Below are positions 23,331 through 32,860 of a stretch of 64,000 nt of DNA, one piece after another. A program made the position numbers and the translations under genes. The stretch is taken from assembly GCF_016714285.1 (NCBI RefSeq), contig NZ_JADJNN010000009.1, forward strand, positions 248,001 to 312,000, written 5' to 3'. Source of the DNA: Nannocystis sp. (GTDB lineage: Bacteria; Myxococcota_A; Polyangia; Nannocystales; Nannocystaceae). The notes beneath the pieces are model-generated. The model saw only the letters and a list, made by a program, of their open reading frames with translations. It did not search any database and was not told the origin of the DNA. Each line of letters starts with the position of its first letter. The stretch's first letter is position 1.

Positions 23331-25106
23331 TCACTGCGGCGGGACGTAGATGGGCTCGACGTCGGCGCCGCCCGGGAAGGCGTAGGACCCGGCCGGACCG
23401 TAGCCGTAGGCGACCACGCCGAAGGGCGTCTTGCCCTTGAGGGCGTGGACGCCCTCGCCGACCGGGCAGCGCCGCGACTCGTAGTCGACGCCGTCGAGGT
23501 TGCCGGCCGGGCTGATCTCACAGCCCGCGGGCTCGCTGCCGTCGATCGTGACCACATTGCTCGTCGGGGTCGAGAGCACGACGTAGTTCGCCTGCCAACC
23601 CCACAGGCCGTCGTCGGCGGGGGTGAGGATGCGATACTGGTCGCGGTATTGTTCGACCCCGGGGAACACCGTCAGCGAGGGGTCGCCGGTGATGTTGCCC
23701 TCGACGTACTCCTGGCTGATCTGCAGCTGGGCGACCAGGAAGGGCTTGCTGCCGGTGGCGACGAAGTCGGCGTCGGCCCAGGTCGTGCGCACCTCGCCGT
23801 TCTTGAGCAAGAACTTGTTGTAGGGCGCCGGCAGGCTGGTGGAGATCGCCGAGTCCTCGGCGGCGCCGACGAAGCGGATCACGTCGGGCTCGTGGTAGCT
23901 GCCGGTCGAGCGGATCGGGCTGCGCGTGATCACATACTTCGCGCCGAGCGACTCGACGGGGAACAGCTGCTCCTCGAGGTGGTCGAGGCAGCAGGTGTCC
24001 TCGTCGGTCCACCCGGGGAATGTGGGGATGTCGATCACGCCGCCGGGCGCCGACGTCGTCTCGACCCCGGAGAACACCGCCACCGGCTTGTCCGAGATGA
24101 CCGTCGAGCCGCTGAGGTCGGCCATGGTCTTGCTGTCGTCCTGGAAGGTGGCGTCGTCGGTCTCGAGGTTGAGCACGTCGAAGGGCCCGAGCTTGACGAC
24201 GATCTGCTGACCCGCCTTGGCCGCAGGGATCGGGGGGTTGCCCTTGATGCGCCAGCGCGGCAGCACGGTCACCGTCGTGTCCGGTTCGGTGCCGACGATC
24301 GTGATGGCCGCGCGATCGAGGATGTTGAGGATCTTGATCGGGTGTCCCGCCGGCCAGCCCACCACCCGGTAACGCTTGCCGAGCGCCGGCGTCGGCAGGA
24401 GCAGCGACGCGTCGTTCGAGAACGCGTTCTTGAAGACGTTGAACTGGTAGACGATGGCCGGCGCCGACGTGGTGATCCGGAAGGCCCGCGACGACAGGCA
24501 GGTCCCGGGGGACGCGTAGTCGTTCGGCTTGACCCCGCAGTCGAGCTCGCGGGTCGGCAGCTCGACGGGCACGACCTCGTCCTGACCGATGGACAGCTGC
24601 TTGACCACCATGAGGTCGAGCGGCTCGCCCGGCGCCGCGAGGTTGATCTCGATCGTGACCTCGGTGTCGCCGAAGCCCGCGGGCGATATGGCGACCCCCC
24701 AGGGCATGCTCGCGGGGTCGCTGAGGCCGTCCTGCTGGTCCATGTCGACCGCCCAAAACTCGCAGCCGAGGTTCGATGGCTTGTTGGCCGCGTCGTCGCA
24801 GGTGACGATGTCGCCGGTGTCGGCCTCGGTATCGACGCCGACGTCGAGCAGCGGGGTGGAGTCGCTCTCGGCCGCGGTCGTCCCCGTGCTGGGTGTCCCC
24901 GTGGTCCCGTTGCTCGCGCTTCCGGAGCCCCCGGTGGGGACCGCGTCGGTGGCGCTCATGGTCTCGGTCGCCGTCGAGGTCGGGGGCGGCGGGTTCGTCA
25001 TGCCCACCGTCGAGCTGCCGCCAGCAGTCTCGGTGGCGCTCGTGACGGCGCTGTCGCCACAGGCGGGGAGGGAGGCAGCGATCAGGGACAGCATCACACG
25101 GCGCAT
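23331..25106 (-). CDS. IgGFc-binding-domain lipoprotein
   Basis: 591 residues from ATG 25106 (the frame is open to 25298 but that part is not signal-like). Signal peptide with lipobox LPACGDS, an 80-residue Thr/Ser/Gly/Pro spacer, then CEFWAVDMDQQ, the usual start of the IgGFc-binding N-terminal domain. It continues with PLDLMVVKQLSI, TSAPAIVYQFNVF, KPVAVFSGVETT, CLDHLEEQLFPVESLGAKYVI, and the terminal GKTPFGVVAYGYGPAGSYAFPGG. The domain is named for a mucin-associated IgG-binding protein; in myxobacteria the ligand is unknown. Complete. A decayed relative lies at 32861-33330. Confidence 0.85.
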   Translation of the reverse strand: MRRVMLSLIAASLPACGDSAVTSATETAGGSSTVGMTNPPPPTSTATETMSATDAVPTGGSGSASNGTTGTPSTGTTAAESDSTPLLDVGVDTEADTGDIVTCDDAANKPSNLGCEFWAVDMDQQDGLSDPASMPWGVAISPAGFGDTEVTIEINLAAPGEPLDLMVVKQLSIGQDEVVPVELPTRELDCGVKPNDYASPGTCLSSRAFRITTSAPAIVYQFNVFKNAFSNDASLLLPTPALGKRYRVVGWPAGHPIKILNILDRAAITIVGTEPDTTVTVLPRWRIKGNPPIPAAKAGQQIVVKLGPFDVLNLETDDATFQDDSKTMADLSGSTVISDKPVAVFSGVETTSAPGGVIDIPTFPGWTDEDTCCLDHLEEQLFPVESLGAKYVITRSPIRSTGSYHEPDVIRFVGAAEDSAISTSLPAPYNKFLLKNGEVRTTWADADFVATGSKPFLVAQLQISQEYVEGNITGDPSLTVFPGVEQYRDQYRILTPADDGLWGWQANYVVLSTPTSNVVTIDGSEPAGCEISPAGNLDGVDYESRRCPVGEGVHALKGKTPFGVVAYGYGPAGSYAFPGGADVEPIYVPPQ

Positions 25107-25297
25107 CGGTCGACGATGCAGATCCGCGCATCGCCCGTCAAGCGGTCCCTGCGAGGCACGGCGTGCGTCTTCCCGGGGCGTGACCCCCCTGGCCGGGCTG
25201 CGGACAATACCGGGTCCACCGCGGGCTTCACCGCGAGCGCGAGTCGTTGCGGCGGTTCCACTCGGAAATCTCCGTACCGTTGTCGTCATCATCATCA

Positions 25298-25666
25298 TCA
25301 GACCTGGGTGTCTTCACCCGGGGCACATGGTCGCTGGGCGTGGGTGAGCTCACCGGGGTGACCGTCGCCGCGCGGTGCACGTAATCGGTGGGTGGCGGTA
25401 TGTTGATAGGCCCAATAGATCGCGGCCGCGTCGAGCTCGCGTCGCGGCGAGCGGGACAGGGCGAGCCGGCGGACGAGCGCGGCGTCTGGCAGCTGCGGTG
25501 ACAGCTCCGGGCTCAGCAATATATCGATCCGCGTATCGTAGAGCCGCACCTCGTCCGGAGCAGCGAGGGGCAGCAGTGGACGGTCCGATCCACCCGGGTC
25601 GGGCCGCCAGACGTGGGTAGGCCCCGGGTGACGCGGTCCAGGTCGTTTGGCATGGACCGCGATCAT
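25298..25666 (-). CDS. Possible small protein, unknown
   Basis: 122 residues from ATG 25666. The middle reads like a folded protein (DEVRLYDTRIDILLSPELS, LVRRLALSRSPRRELDAAAI), whereas the ends are Pro/Arg/His-rich. The frame stays open upstream to 26443, but that is antisense to the lipoprotein at 25814 and lacks protein character. Weak call; it may be the remnant of a larger gene. Confidence 0.35.
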   Translation of the reverse strand: MIAVHAKRPGPRHPGPTHVWRPDPGGSDRPLLPLAAPDEVRLYDTRIDILLSPELSPQLPDAALVRRLALSRSPRRELDAAAIYWAYQHTATHRLRAPRGDGHPGELTHAQRPCAPGEDTQV

Positions 25667-25813
25667 GCCACCAGACCTCGATGCGGTGATCGCCGGCCCG
25701 CTGACGATCAGCGTCGAGCTACGGCGCGGTCTCGCCTGCGACCGGCGCCGCGTCGCGCCGCTCGTCGCCGCCGCGGCTTGTCGATGCGGGCGACCTGGGT
25801 TACAGCCACCGCC

Positions 25814-26113
25814 ATGACCACTCGAATCGAGATCCGGATGACCGTGATGGGCTTGCTGTTGCTGGGCGGGTGCGCGAGCAAGGCCGGCGCCGGCCCGGCG
25901 ACACCGTCCGCCCCGGCCGGCGAGCGCGCGACGCTGTCGGCCGCGGCGTGCACGGAGAAGGGCGGGCAAGTGGTCGGCGACATCGGCGACGGCGCGATCC
26001 ATCGCCCCGAGTACCGCTGCGTCAGCGGGTTGCCGCCGATCGCCGACATCCGGCCCTCCGAGGGCGAGCCCGTGGCGGTCGAGGGCTCGGTCTGCTGTCC
26101 AGACGCCGCCTGA
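25814..26113 (+). CDS. Small lipoprotein with conserved Cys
   Basis: 99 residues from ATG 25814 (alternative ATG 25838). Hydrophobic signal MGLLLLGGCASK with lipobox, short Ala/Pro spacer, then CTEKGGQVVGDIGDGAI, HRPEYRCVSGLPPI, VEGSVCCPDAA. The four Cys after the lipid anchor could form two disulphides. No family name. Confidence 0.7.
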   Translation: MTTRIEIRMTVMGLLLLGGCASKAGAGPATPSAPAGERATLSAAACTEKGGQVVGDIGDGAIHRPEYRCVSGLPPIADIRPSEGEPVAVEGSVCCPDAA

Positions 26114-26480
26114 CCCACGACCGGGCAGCGCGACTACCCGGCCGCTCCGTCGACAAAGACCACGGATATTCGGGCGCATCACGCCGAGGGAGCCGACCTC
26201 ACGGCGGACAGTCGCGTTCGCTGACCCCCGCCCGCCGCGACCACGCGTCGCCGCGCGTCGGCGGCGAGCTCGGTCCGCCCGCACCCCGCGCATCGCCGGC
26301 GTCGCCGCCTCCATCGTCGCCCGCTCGTCGAATCCGAGGTCGTCGTCTTCGACCCCACCGACGTCTCGATCAAGGAGATCCCCATCTCCACCCCCGCCGG
26401 TATCGCCGTCCTCAGCACCTTCCCCTGATCGGCGACGCCTCACCGCGCGCCGTGTTAGAACATTCGCTCGTGGTCAAACC
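26114..26480. other. Intergenic stretch with a possible gene remnant
   Basis: No intact gene seen. On the plus strand one frame ends with protein-like LVESEVVVFDPTDVSIKEI then PISTPAGIAVLSTFP before a stop at 26426-26428; upstream it is only Arg/Pro-rich. This may be the tail of a lost gene. The last 50 bases hold the start region of the NadM-Nudix gene. Confidence 0.3.
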
Positions 26481-27578
26481 ATGAAGAGCACCCACAGCGG
26501 CACCACGACCGCATACATGCCCGGGCGCTTCTCGCCGCCGACGCGTGGTCACATCCAGACCATGCTCTGGCTGCTGGACCAGTACGACCGCCTCGTGATC
26601 GGCATCGGCAGCTGCTACGAGGTCGGGACCGTGCGGCACCCGCTGCTGGCCAGCATCCGCGAGAAGATGGTCCTGGCGAGCCTGCACGCGGCGGGGGCCT
26701 CGCTGCGGCGCGTGCGTGTGGTCCACCTGACCGACTTCCCCGACGACTGGGACGGCTGGTGGCGCCACACCACGTCGATCCCGGGGATCGCGGACGTGAC
26801 CCACTTCGTGACCGGCAACGAGGCGGACATCCTGGCGGTCATGCGAGCCAAGGGGCTCGAGCTGCCGTTCGCGTTGATCAACCCCGAGAAGGAGGATCTC
26901 GGGGCGTTCCGCTTCGCCTACCACGCGACCGACCTGCGGCGGGCGATCGTCGAGGGCAACTATGCGCGCTTCCGCCTGATCGCCGCCGAGGGCACGATCA
27001 ACCTCATGGGGCTGGTCGGCGGATTCGCCGGCATTCGTCGCGCGATGCAGGACGCGGGCACGCGCTTCGTCCCGGGCCGGCAAGCCGCGGACGCGGTCGT
27101 GACCTGCGAGCACGCGGGTCGCCGCTGGCTGCTGTGTGGATATCGCCGGGAGGGAGACTTTAGCAATGTGCTGGCCATCCCCGGCGGCGGAATTAACGTC
27201 TACGAATCTCCGGTGGACGCGGCCCTGCGCAAGCTCGCGGACGAGACGGGGCTCGTGTTCGAGGTCATGAATCGTGGCGTGGAGCCGATTCACCTGCGGC
27301 TCGGCGGGACCCGGCTCTGCGAGCTCCGCACCCTCGGCATCCTCTCCACCGAGGACCCCCGACTCGGCGGTTCGCGCGGCGGCTCGGCGCAAGCGTTCCA
27401 CATCGCCCTCGACTGCGCCCCGGAGGATCTGGGCCCGCTGCCGGACGGCGAACGCTCGGGGCTGTACGACGTGGCGTTCCGCCCCGAGGAGGATGTGGCG
27501 GCGGCGGGGCTCGCGTTTCAGCAGATGCGGTCCGTGCAGGCGGCCGGCCTCTGTCACGATTCCGGGCCTATCCGCTGA
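26481..27578 (+). CDS. NadM-type nucleotidyltransferase fused to a Nudix domain
   Basis: 365 residues. N-terminal nucleotidyltransferase: GRFSPPTRGHIQTM carries the (T/H)xGH motif and YHATDLRRAIVEGN the second nucleotide-binding motif, as in nicotinamide-nucleotide adenylyltransferases. C-terminal Nudix domain about 200-350 with the box from GGGINVYE to ETGLVF. The two-domain order matches bifunctional NMN adenylyltransferase/ADP-ribose pyrophosphatases. Odd: the Nudix REUxEE core reads RKLADE, so the first Glu is Lys and the second is Asp; only one of the metal-binding Glu is kept. Hydrolase activity may be reduced or changed, leaving an NAD-salvage or sensor role. Starts at ATG 26481. Confidence 0.82.
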   Translation: MKSTHSGTTTAYMPGRFSPPTRGHIQTMLWLLDQYDRLVIGIGSCYEVGTVRHPLLASIREKMVLASLHAAGASLRRVRVVHLTDFPDDWDGWWRHTTSIPGIADVTHFVTGNEADILAVMRAKGLELPFALINPEKEDLGAFRFAYHATDLRRAIVEGNYARFRLIAAEGTINLMGLVGGFAGIRRAMQDAGTRFVPGRQAADAVVTCEHAGRRWLLCGYRREGDFSNVLAIPGGGINVYESPVDAALRKLADETGLVFEVMNRGVEPIHLRLGGTRLCELRTLGILSTEDPRLGGSRGGSAQAFHIALDCAPEDLGPLPDGERSGLYDVAFRPEEDVAAAGLAFQQMRSVQAAGLCHDSGPIR

Positions 27579-27629
27579 TACTCCACCTCCCAGGGACGAG
27601 CGCCAGCGGCGACCCGCGTGCGCGACGGG

Positions 27630-28382
27630 TCAGCGCCTTTTTTCGGCGCGGTCGGCAGCGCTGAGGGAGCTGCGGTCGACCTCGATGCCGATCATGGCCC
27701 AGCCAGCGGCGAGGCGTTTATGTTCGTACTCTTCATAGGCGGCCACGGCCCGGGCCGGGCTGGCGAATCGCTTGACGAGCGCGCCGCCGAAGCGGCGCCA
27801 GGCGCTGCCGACGACGCCGCGGAGCTCACGTGTGCTGGCCTTCGCGTAGGTGCGGACGACGCAGCCGCGACGCTCGACGTAGAAGGGGGAGGTGGCACGA
27901 TAACCGGCCGGTGGCTTGCTGCGGATGTCGGCGAGGAAGGCGATCGCCGCCTGCTCGTCGACGCCGCGGCAGATCCGTCGCTTCTCGTTGAAGGCGTTGT
28001 TCATGCCATAGCGCCAGATGACGACCGGGCCGTGGCGGGTGAAGTCGTGGTAAGCGGCGCCGGCCCCCTTCCAGAACATCGCCCGCTCGGCGGCGGGGCC
28101 GTGCTGCTTGGCGACCGCGGAGATGGCGGGGTGGACCGCGGCGGTGTGAGCGGCCTCGACGGCGTCGAGGCGGCGGTGGACCTCCGGGTCGGCGACGATG
28201 AGCGGCATGCCGGGCATCGTGATGTCGATCGGGGAGGGGCACTCCTCGCCGTCCTCGGCGTAGCGGAGCCGGCCGGTGAGGTCGAGGATGAAGGCGCGCC
28301 GCTTCGAGACGGCGATGACCTCGGCGATCTGGTCGGCGAATCGATCGAGGGGCCTCGTCGCGCGCTGCTTGGGGTTCGTCAC
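27630..28382 (-). CDS. Hypothetical protein, possible WGR-like C-terminus
   Basis: 250 residues, soluble, basic. Central part RYGMNNAFNEKRRICRGVDE and SPFYVERRGCVVRTYAKAS looks folded. The end, VKRFASPARAVAAYEEYEH followed by KRLAAGWAMIG, resembles the last helix of a WGR nucleic-acid-binding domain (F.S...A......K...GY), but the W-G-R core itself is not seen, so this is a weak likeness. No neighbours in operon. Confidence 0.6.
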   Translation of the reverse strand: MTNPKQRATRPLDRFADQIAEVIAVSKRRAFILDLTGRLRYAEDGEECPSPIDITMPGMPLIVADPEVHRRLDAVEAAHTAAVHPAISAVAKQHGPAAERAMFWKGAGAAYHDFTRHGPVVIWRYGMNNAFNEKRRICRGVDEQAAIAFLADIRSKPPAGYRATSPFYVERRGCVVRTYAKASTRELRGVVGSAWRRFGGALVKRFASPARAVAAYEEYEHKRLAAGWAMIGIEVDRSSLSAADRAEKRR

Positions 28383-28458
28383 TCCTCCTCCGGCTTCGTT
28401 GCTTCGCGGACGAGTGGCGGACCTCGTCGAGCGCCTCGTGGATCGATCGCAGGCGGGC

Positions 28459-29076
28459 TCAGGGGGGGCACTCGGGCGTCGGATCCATCTCGCAGATCAT
28501 GGTCGAGAGCTCGAAGCTGTCGGGCGTGACGTCGTCGAGGCACACGCAGACCTTGCTGCAGCACTGCCCGGTGACGATCTCGCAGGCGAATCCAGTGGCG
28601 CACGCGCTGGACGGGTCGGCGACGGCGCAGTCGGCGGCGGACTCGCAGAACTGCGAGCACAAAGAGCGCTCGAGCTTCCACGCCGGGCTGACGATGCAGG
28701 TGTGCGAGACGAGGTCGCATGCGAACCGGTGGTCCTCGCCCTGGTTGCACTCCGCGTCCACGTCGCAGGGGTTGATGGGTGCCGTGTCGTCCTCGACGTA
28801 GAGGCAGAGCCCGCCGGCGCAGCCGGCCTCATCGCGGCTGAGAATCACGAAGTCGTCGTCGAGGGGAGCGCCAGCGTGATCGCATGGGGCTCCGATGCCC
28901 GGTTCGCCGCCGCCGGTCGGTGTGTCGGAGGTGGGGGCGCCGCCGGTTGCGTCGGTGCCGGAGCCGCCGCCGGTGTTGTCGGTGCCGGAGCCGCCGCCGT
29001 CGCCCGGACAGGCCGTCAGCAGCGCCCAGCCGATCAGGAGTGGTGCACCGCGCAACAGCGAGTACAGGTCTGACAT
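28459..29076 (-). CDS. Cys-rich lipoprotein
   Basis: 205 residues. Signal peptide and lipobox (WALLTACPGD), Gly/Thr/Asp spacer with two near-identical GGGSGTD blocks, then a Cys-rich domain with about 18 Cys in short-spaced pairs (CDVDAECNQGEDHRFACDL, CSQFCESAADCA, CCSKVCVCLDD). Repeated DxxC patterns are typical of myxobacterial surface disulphide modules. Divergent to the next gene. Confidence 0.75.
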   Translation of the reverse strand: MSDLYSLLRGAPLLIGWALLTACPGDGGGSGTDNTGGGSGTDATGGAPTSDTPTGGGEPGIGAPCDHAGAPLDDDFVILSRDEAGCAGGLCLYVEDDTAPINPCDVDAECNQGEDHRFACDLVSHTCIVSPAWKLERSLCSQFCESAADCAVADPSSACATGFACEIVTGQCCSKVCVCLDDVTPDSFELSTMICEMDPTPECPP

Positions 29077-29227
29077 TCGCCGAAGTGTACACGATCTGCG
29101 CTGCGGTCAGTGGCCTCCCCGCCGACCTTCGCCGCTTGATCTTGCCTGCCCGAAGCGCCGCCCTGCCTGATATCGTGGGACGGTGGTGAGGCGGGAACCC
29201 GGGCGGGGGTATGGTTGTCTGACGACG

Positions 29228-30094
29228 ATGCGCCCCGTGCCGCCCCGATCCTGGTCGCTCGCGCTGGCGCTAACGGCCTGCGCCGCGCCGCGCGAGCCGC
29301 CAGCGGTCGCGCCCGTGGCGGCGCCCGTGGTGGCTGCGCCGATTGTGGTGCCGGTGGTGCCGGTGGTGGTGCCGGACGAGGCGGTGGCGATCTGCGCCGA
29401 GGCGGACGCGGCGACGCGGATCCGCGTGCGGGTCGAGCACGCGATCCTGGCCTGCGAGGAGGGGCGCCTCGATCGCTGCCAGGCCGAGGCCCGGCACGTC
29501 GTCGCCAATTGCGGGGCGGAGCCGGTGCTGCTGCGCCGGCTGGTGTTCGGCGATCCGGCGCCCGGCGGTCGGGCGATGATCGTCGAGCCGGCCGAGCCGC
29601 GCATCGAGCCGCGGCGCAGCTGGGCGTGGACGCGCAAGGTGTTCCACGAGTCCGCCGACATCCTGCACGTCGAGGTCGTCGAGCTGGACGGCGCGGCGAT
29701 CGTGGTCGCCGAGCTCCCGGTGCACGTCTCGAACCCTGCGCGCGAGGCGGCGATGGCCGCGTGTGTCGCCTGCGGCGGCGTGTGGGGCATCCAGGGGCTG
29801 CGCTACCACGACGGGTGCAACTGCAGGGCACGCGACGCCGGGCAGCCCTGCCACGACGGCGGCGCGTGCGAGGGGGCATGCAAGTTCGATCGCTGGGAGG
29901 TCTCGCAGCCGGCCGAGCCGGCGCGCTGCAAGGGCAAGGTGTGCAGCGGCCCGGCGTCGGCGATCGGTCGCCCGGTCGGGCGCTGCTCCGACCGGGTGGC
30001 GATCCGCAGCTGTCACACGCTGCTGCGCGAGGGCGTCGCGGCCGAGCCTGATCAGGCGCTGCCGTGGGGTATCACGCGGATCTGCGTCGACTGA
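29228..30094 (+). CDS. Cys-rich lipoprotein
   Basis: 288 residues from ATG 29228 (in-frame start 29183 gives a poorer signal). Lipobox LALTACAAP, then a Val/Pro/Ala-rich spacer (VAAPIVVPVVPVVVP), a helical segment with CAEADAATRIRVRVEHAIL and CEEGRLDRCQAEARHVV, and a C-terminal Cys-rich part (ACVACGGVWG, CNCRARDAGQPCHDGGACEG). Surface-anchored; no family identified. Confidence 0.65.
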   Translation: MRPVPPRSWSLALALTACAAPREPPAVAPVAAPVVAAPIVVPVVPVVVPDEAVAICAEADAATRIRVRVEHAILACEEGRLDRCQAEARHVVANCGAEPVLLRRLVFGDPAPGGRAMIVEPAEPRIEPRRSWAWTRKVFHESADILHVEVVELDGAAIVVAELPVHVSNPAREAAMAACVACGGVWGIQGLRYHDGCNCRARDAGQPCHDGGACEGACKFDRWEVSQPAEPARCKGKVCSGPASAIGRPVGRCSDRVAIRSCHTLLREGVAAEPDQALPWGITRICVD

Positions 30095-30129
30095 GGCGAA
30101 TCATGGCACCTGGCCCTAAGCCAGGTTCA

Positions 30130-31172
30130 CGCGGCGGCGACGGCGTCGTCGCTGGCCATCGCCAGCGATTCCGTGCTCACGACAACCATCGCGCTGGACA
30201 TCGTCCACGCGGGGGAACGCGGCGGGAAGATGTTCGTCGAGGCCGTCGACGCGAACGTTGGGCCGCGCTGGTCGGTCGAGTACGCTGGCGTGGGGGCCAG
30301 GGCCACCCGGCCGCTCGACGCCGCGGCCGACGCCACCGGCGCCGTCCACATCCTCGGATATGAGTGGGTGGACGAACCAGGCCTCGACGGGCGTCTCGTG
30401 GTCCTGCGCTACTCCCCCGAGGGGTCGTTCGAGTGGCGCTGGGAGCGTCCGAATCCGCCTGCCGTGAACAGTGGCAGTTACATGCCCCGGGGCGGCCTCA
30501 CGGTGACGGGGGACGAGATCCACGTGGTGGAGGTGAACACCGGCGGTCCGATCGTTCTGCTGCGCATCGACACCAGCCAGACCTTGCTCGCGGAGACCTC
30601 GCTCGCCACTCCAGCGGATTTCGGGAACGACGTGCGCCCCGACTTCGCGCCCGACGGCGCCTTGGTGCTCGCCACCATGGGGTGGATCGGCCGGTTCACG
30701 TGCGACGGGGACCCAGTGTGGAGCGACGATCTGGGTGGACGCCGGCCGGCCGTCCTGGTCGCCGGTAGCGACGGCGACGTCTTCCTGGTGTTTTACACGT
30801 TCGGCCCCTCGGGCCATGAGACCTCGCTGCGACACTACGCCGGCGACGGGACCATCGAATGGACGACCGCGCTGCCGCCCGTGATCGTGATGGCTGGCGC
30901 GCGCAGCGGCACGGGCTGCGATACCGCCGTCCTGGTCGGCGGCAGCCTCCCGGGGCGAAATGTTCGAGGATCTCTAGGTCGGCGGTTTTGCCAGCGACGG
31001 CAAACAATCATGGGAGTTTGCGCCCACGCTAGGCGAACCAGATCCCCACAGCGGCGCCCAGAACGTCGCCATCACCCACGACGGCGACGCCGCGGGCCTC
31101 GGCTACTACGCCAACGGGACGCCCGGCATGATCGAGTCCTTCCCCTGGCTCGCACGCGTGTCCGGCGGTTGA
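30130..31172 (+). pseudogene. Decayed beta-propeller gene
   Basis: Remnant of a propeller protein like the lipoprotein at 31323-32582. The frame reads well from GTG 30173 (VDANVGPRWSVEYAGVG, GLDGRLVVLRYSPEGSFEW, GHETSLRHYAGDGTIEW) but lacks any signal peptide. It breaks by frameshift near 30950, and the continuing frame has an in-frame TAG just after GEMFEDL. Beyond it the sense resumes (GGFASDGKQSWEFAP, NVAITHDGDAAGLGYYANG) and stops at 31172. So: 5' end lost, one frameshift, one nonsense codon. Confidence 0.7.
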
Positions 31173-31322
31173 TGTCGGCGACCCGCCTTGCAACGGTAAT
31201 AGATGTTCGCCTCGCTAGCGCCGAACGGCCGCGCGTCCCGGAACCCCGCATTAGGCACCGCGTCGGCCCGGACTTCCTGCATCAAGCCGCTAAACCGCTA
31301 GCTGCACGACATCCGCGAGGTA

Positions 31323-32582
31323 TCACTGCGGGCCGATCTTGCGGATCCAACCGGTCCGCTCCTCGAAGGCGTCACCCTCGGAGTGACCCACGGCGACGAC
31401 GAAGCCCGGGCCGAAGGCGACGCGGTAGACGAGCTCGTTGCGGGTGGCACCCTCCGGCGCGTAGTCGACGGTCCACCCGGGCTCGCCCACGCCCGAGACG
31501 GCGTGGACGGTGGCATGCCCGGCATCGTAGGGGCCCTGGTTGACGGCGAGGACGATGGTCTCGTCGGGGCCGACCGCGAGGTGGGTGATGCCGCTCCCGG
31601 GCGCGTTGTCCACGGCGACGGTGCGGTTCCAGAGGACGGTGCCGTCGCCAGCGTGGCGGCGGACGAACCAGTCGTAGGGCTTCCAGCCGGCCATCACCAG
31701 GTCGCCGGACGGTAGCCCGGCGAGCGGGACGTCCCAAAGTTCGTCCACCCCGAACAGACGTAGCCTCGGGGCGCCCGTCGCCGCCTCGACTGACAGCAGC
31801 GCACCGCCACCGCCGCTAGTCGGTCCGTACCAACGTCCGACGATGGCGACGGTGTCGCCGGCCACCGCCATCCCCGCGGGGTAGATCCGATGGGGGTCAT
31901 CGCCGACGAATTGCTGCCACACGATCTCGCCGGTGGCGGGGTCGTGGCGGTTCACAATGAGGTTGGCGAATTCGAAGTCGCCGACGGGGGCAAGGCCGAT
32001 GCTGGACGTATACACGGCGCCGTTGCCGGCGGTCACCGCAATGAACTCATCCTCGCCCTCGGGTGGGGAGACTTGCCAGCCCGGCGCGCCGTTTGGCCCG
32101 AACTGCCGCAGGCCGCCGAACTGGACGTAGATCCGGCCATCGGCGTCGACGGCGACGCCGCCGCCGTCAGGGAGGGGGGAGTCCTGGGGAAACTCCTTGC
32201 GCCACCGCTCGTCGCCCGAGGGGTCGAGCGCCAGCAGCCAGGTCGAGTGGATCGGCTCGCCGCCGGGCGTGTGGAGCTTCTCTCCGAACACGACGATCTG
32301 CCCAGTGGGGTCGACCGCGACGCCGTAGATCGTGGTGCGGTCGTCGGGAGCGCCGACGCGGAGCGTCCATGCGGTCTCGCCGGTCACGTGACACTCGGCG
32401 TCGCAGCCGGGCGCGGCGACCTCGCAGGCCTCGCCGGGATCGAGGACTCCGTCGCCGCACACACCGGACCCGCCGGTGGTGCCGGAGGTGCCAGTCTCGC
32501 CGCTCTCGCTGGTACTGTCGCCTGCCGACGAGCACGCGGTGAACAGGAGGGTCGCAAACAAACGATAGATCTTGGGTGTCAT
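31323..32582 (-). CDS. Beta-propeller lipoprotein
   Basis: 419 residues from ATG 32582 (frame open to 32717). Signal peptide with lipobox LLFTACSSA, Ser/Thr/Gly spacer, then CGDGVLDPGEAC...CDAEC (the short Cys-rich DPGEACD module often seen before myxobacterial propellers), then about six propeller blades (GVAVDPTGQIVVFGEK, GGVAVDADGRIYVQFGG, THLAVGPDETIVLAVNQ). Surface-anchored, no catalytic motif. Convergent to the decayed paralogue. Confidence 0.8.
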   Translation of the reverse strand: MTPKIYRLFATLLFTACSSAGDSTSESGETGTSGTTGGSGVCGDGVLDPGEACEVAAPGCDAECHVTGETAWTLRVGAPDDRTTIYGVAVDPTGQIVVFGEKLHTPGGEPIHSTWLLALDPSGDERWRKEFPQDSPLPDGGGVAVDADGRIYVQFGGLRQFGPNGAPGWQVSPPEGEDEFIAVTAGNGAVYTSSIGLAPVGDFEFANLIVNRHDPATGEIVWQQFVGDDPHRIYPAGMAVAGDTVAIVGRWYGPTSGGGGALLSVEAATGAPRLRLFGVDELWDVPLAGLPSGDLVMAGWKPYDWFVRRHAGDGTVLWNRTVAVDNAPGSGITHLAVGPDETIVLAVNQGPYDAGHATVHAVSGVGEPGWTVDYAPEGATRNELVYRVAFGPGFVVAVGHSEGDAFEERTGWIRKIGPQ

Positions 32583-32860
32583 GGCATTATTCCGTCGATC
32601 TCGATCCCAGGCTGGTACCGCGTAGCAATCCGTGGGCCAACGGTGAATGGCCCGCTCGCGGTCACGCGGCGTCGGGGAAGGCGCGACGCGAGGTGCAATC
32701 CGTGCGTGCTCTACCACCTCGACGTCGAGCTGCTCGTCCCACTGTCGCCACTCGACCAGCGCCGCGCCGGCCTTGGTGTGCTCCCGCCGCGCGGCGAGCT
32801 CCCGGCCCGCGTGCGCTCGGGGACCTCGTGAGCCCTCACGCCCGATAGTGCGAATGCACG

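Noticed and set aside
25298..26443. 381-codon minus-strand frame as one gene
   Set aside because: Its first two thirds are antisense to a good small lipoprotein and are low-complexity; only the last 122 codons look like protein and were kept as a weak call.
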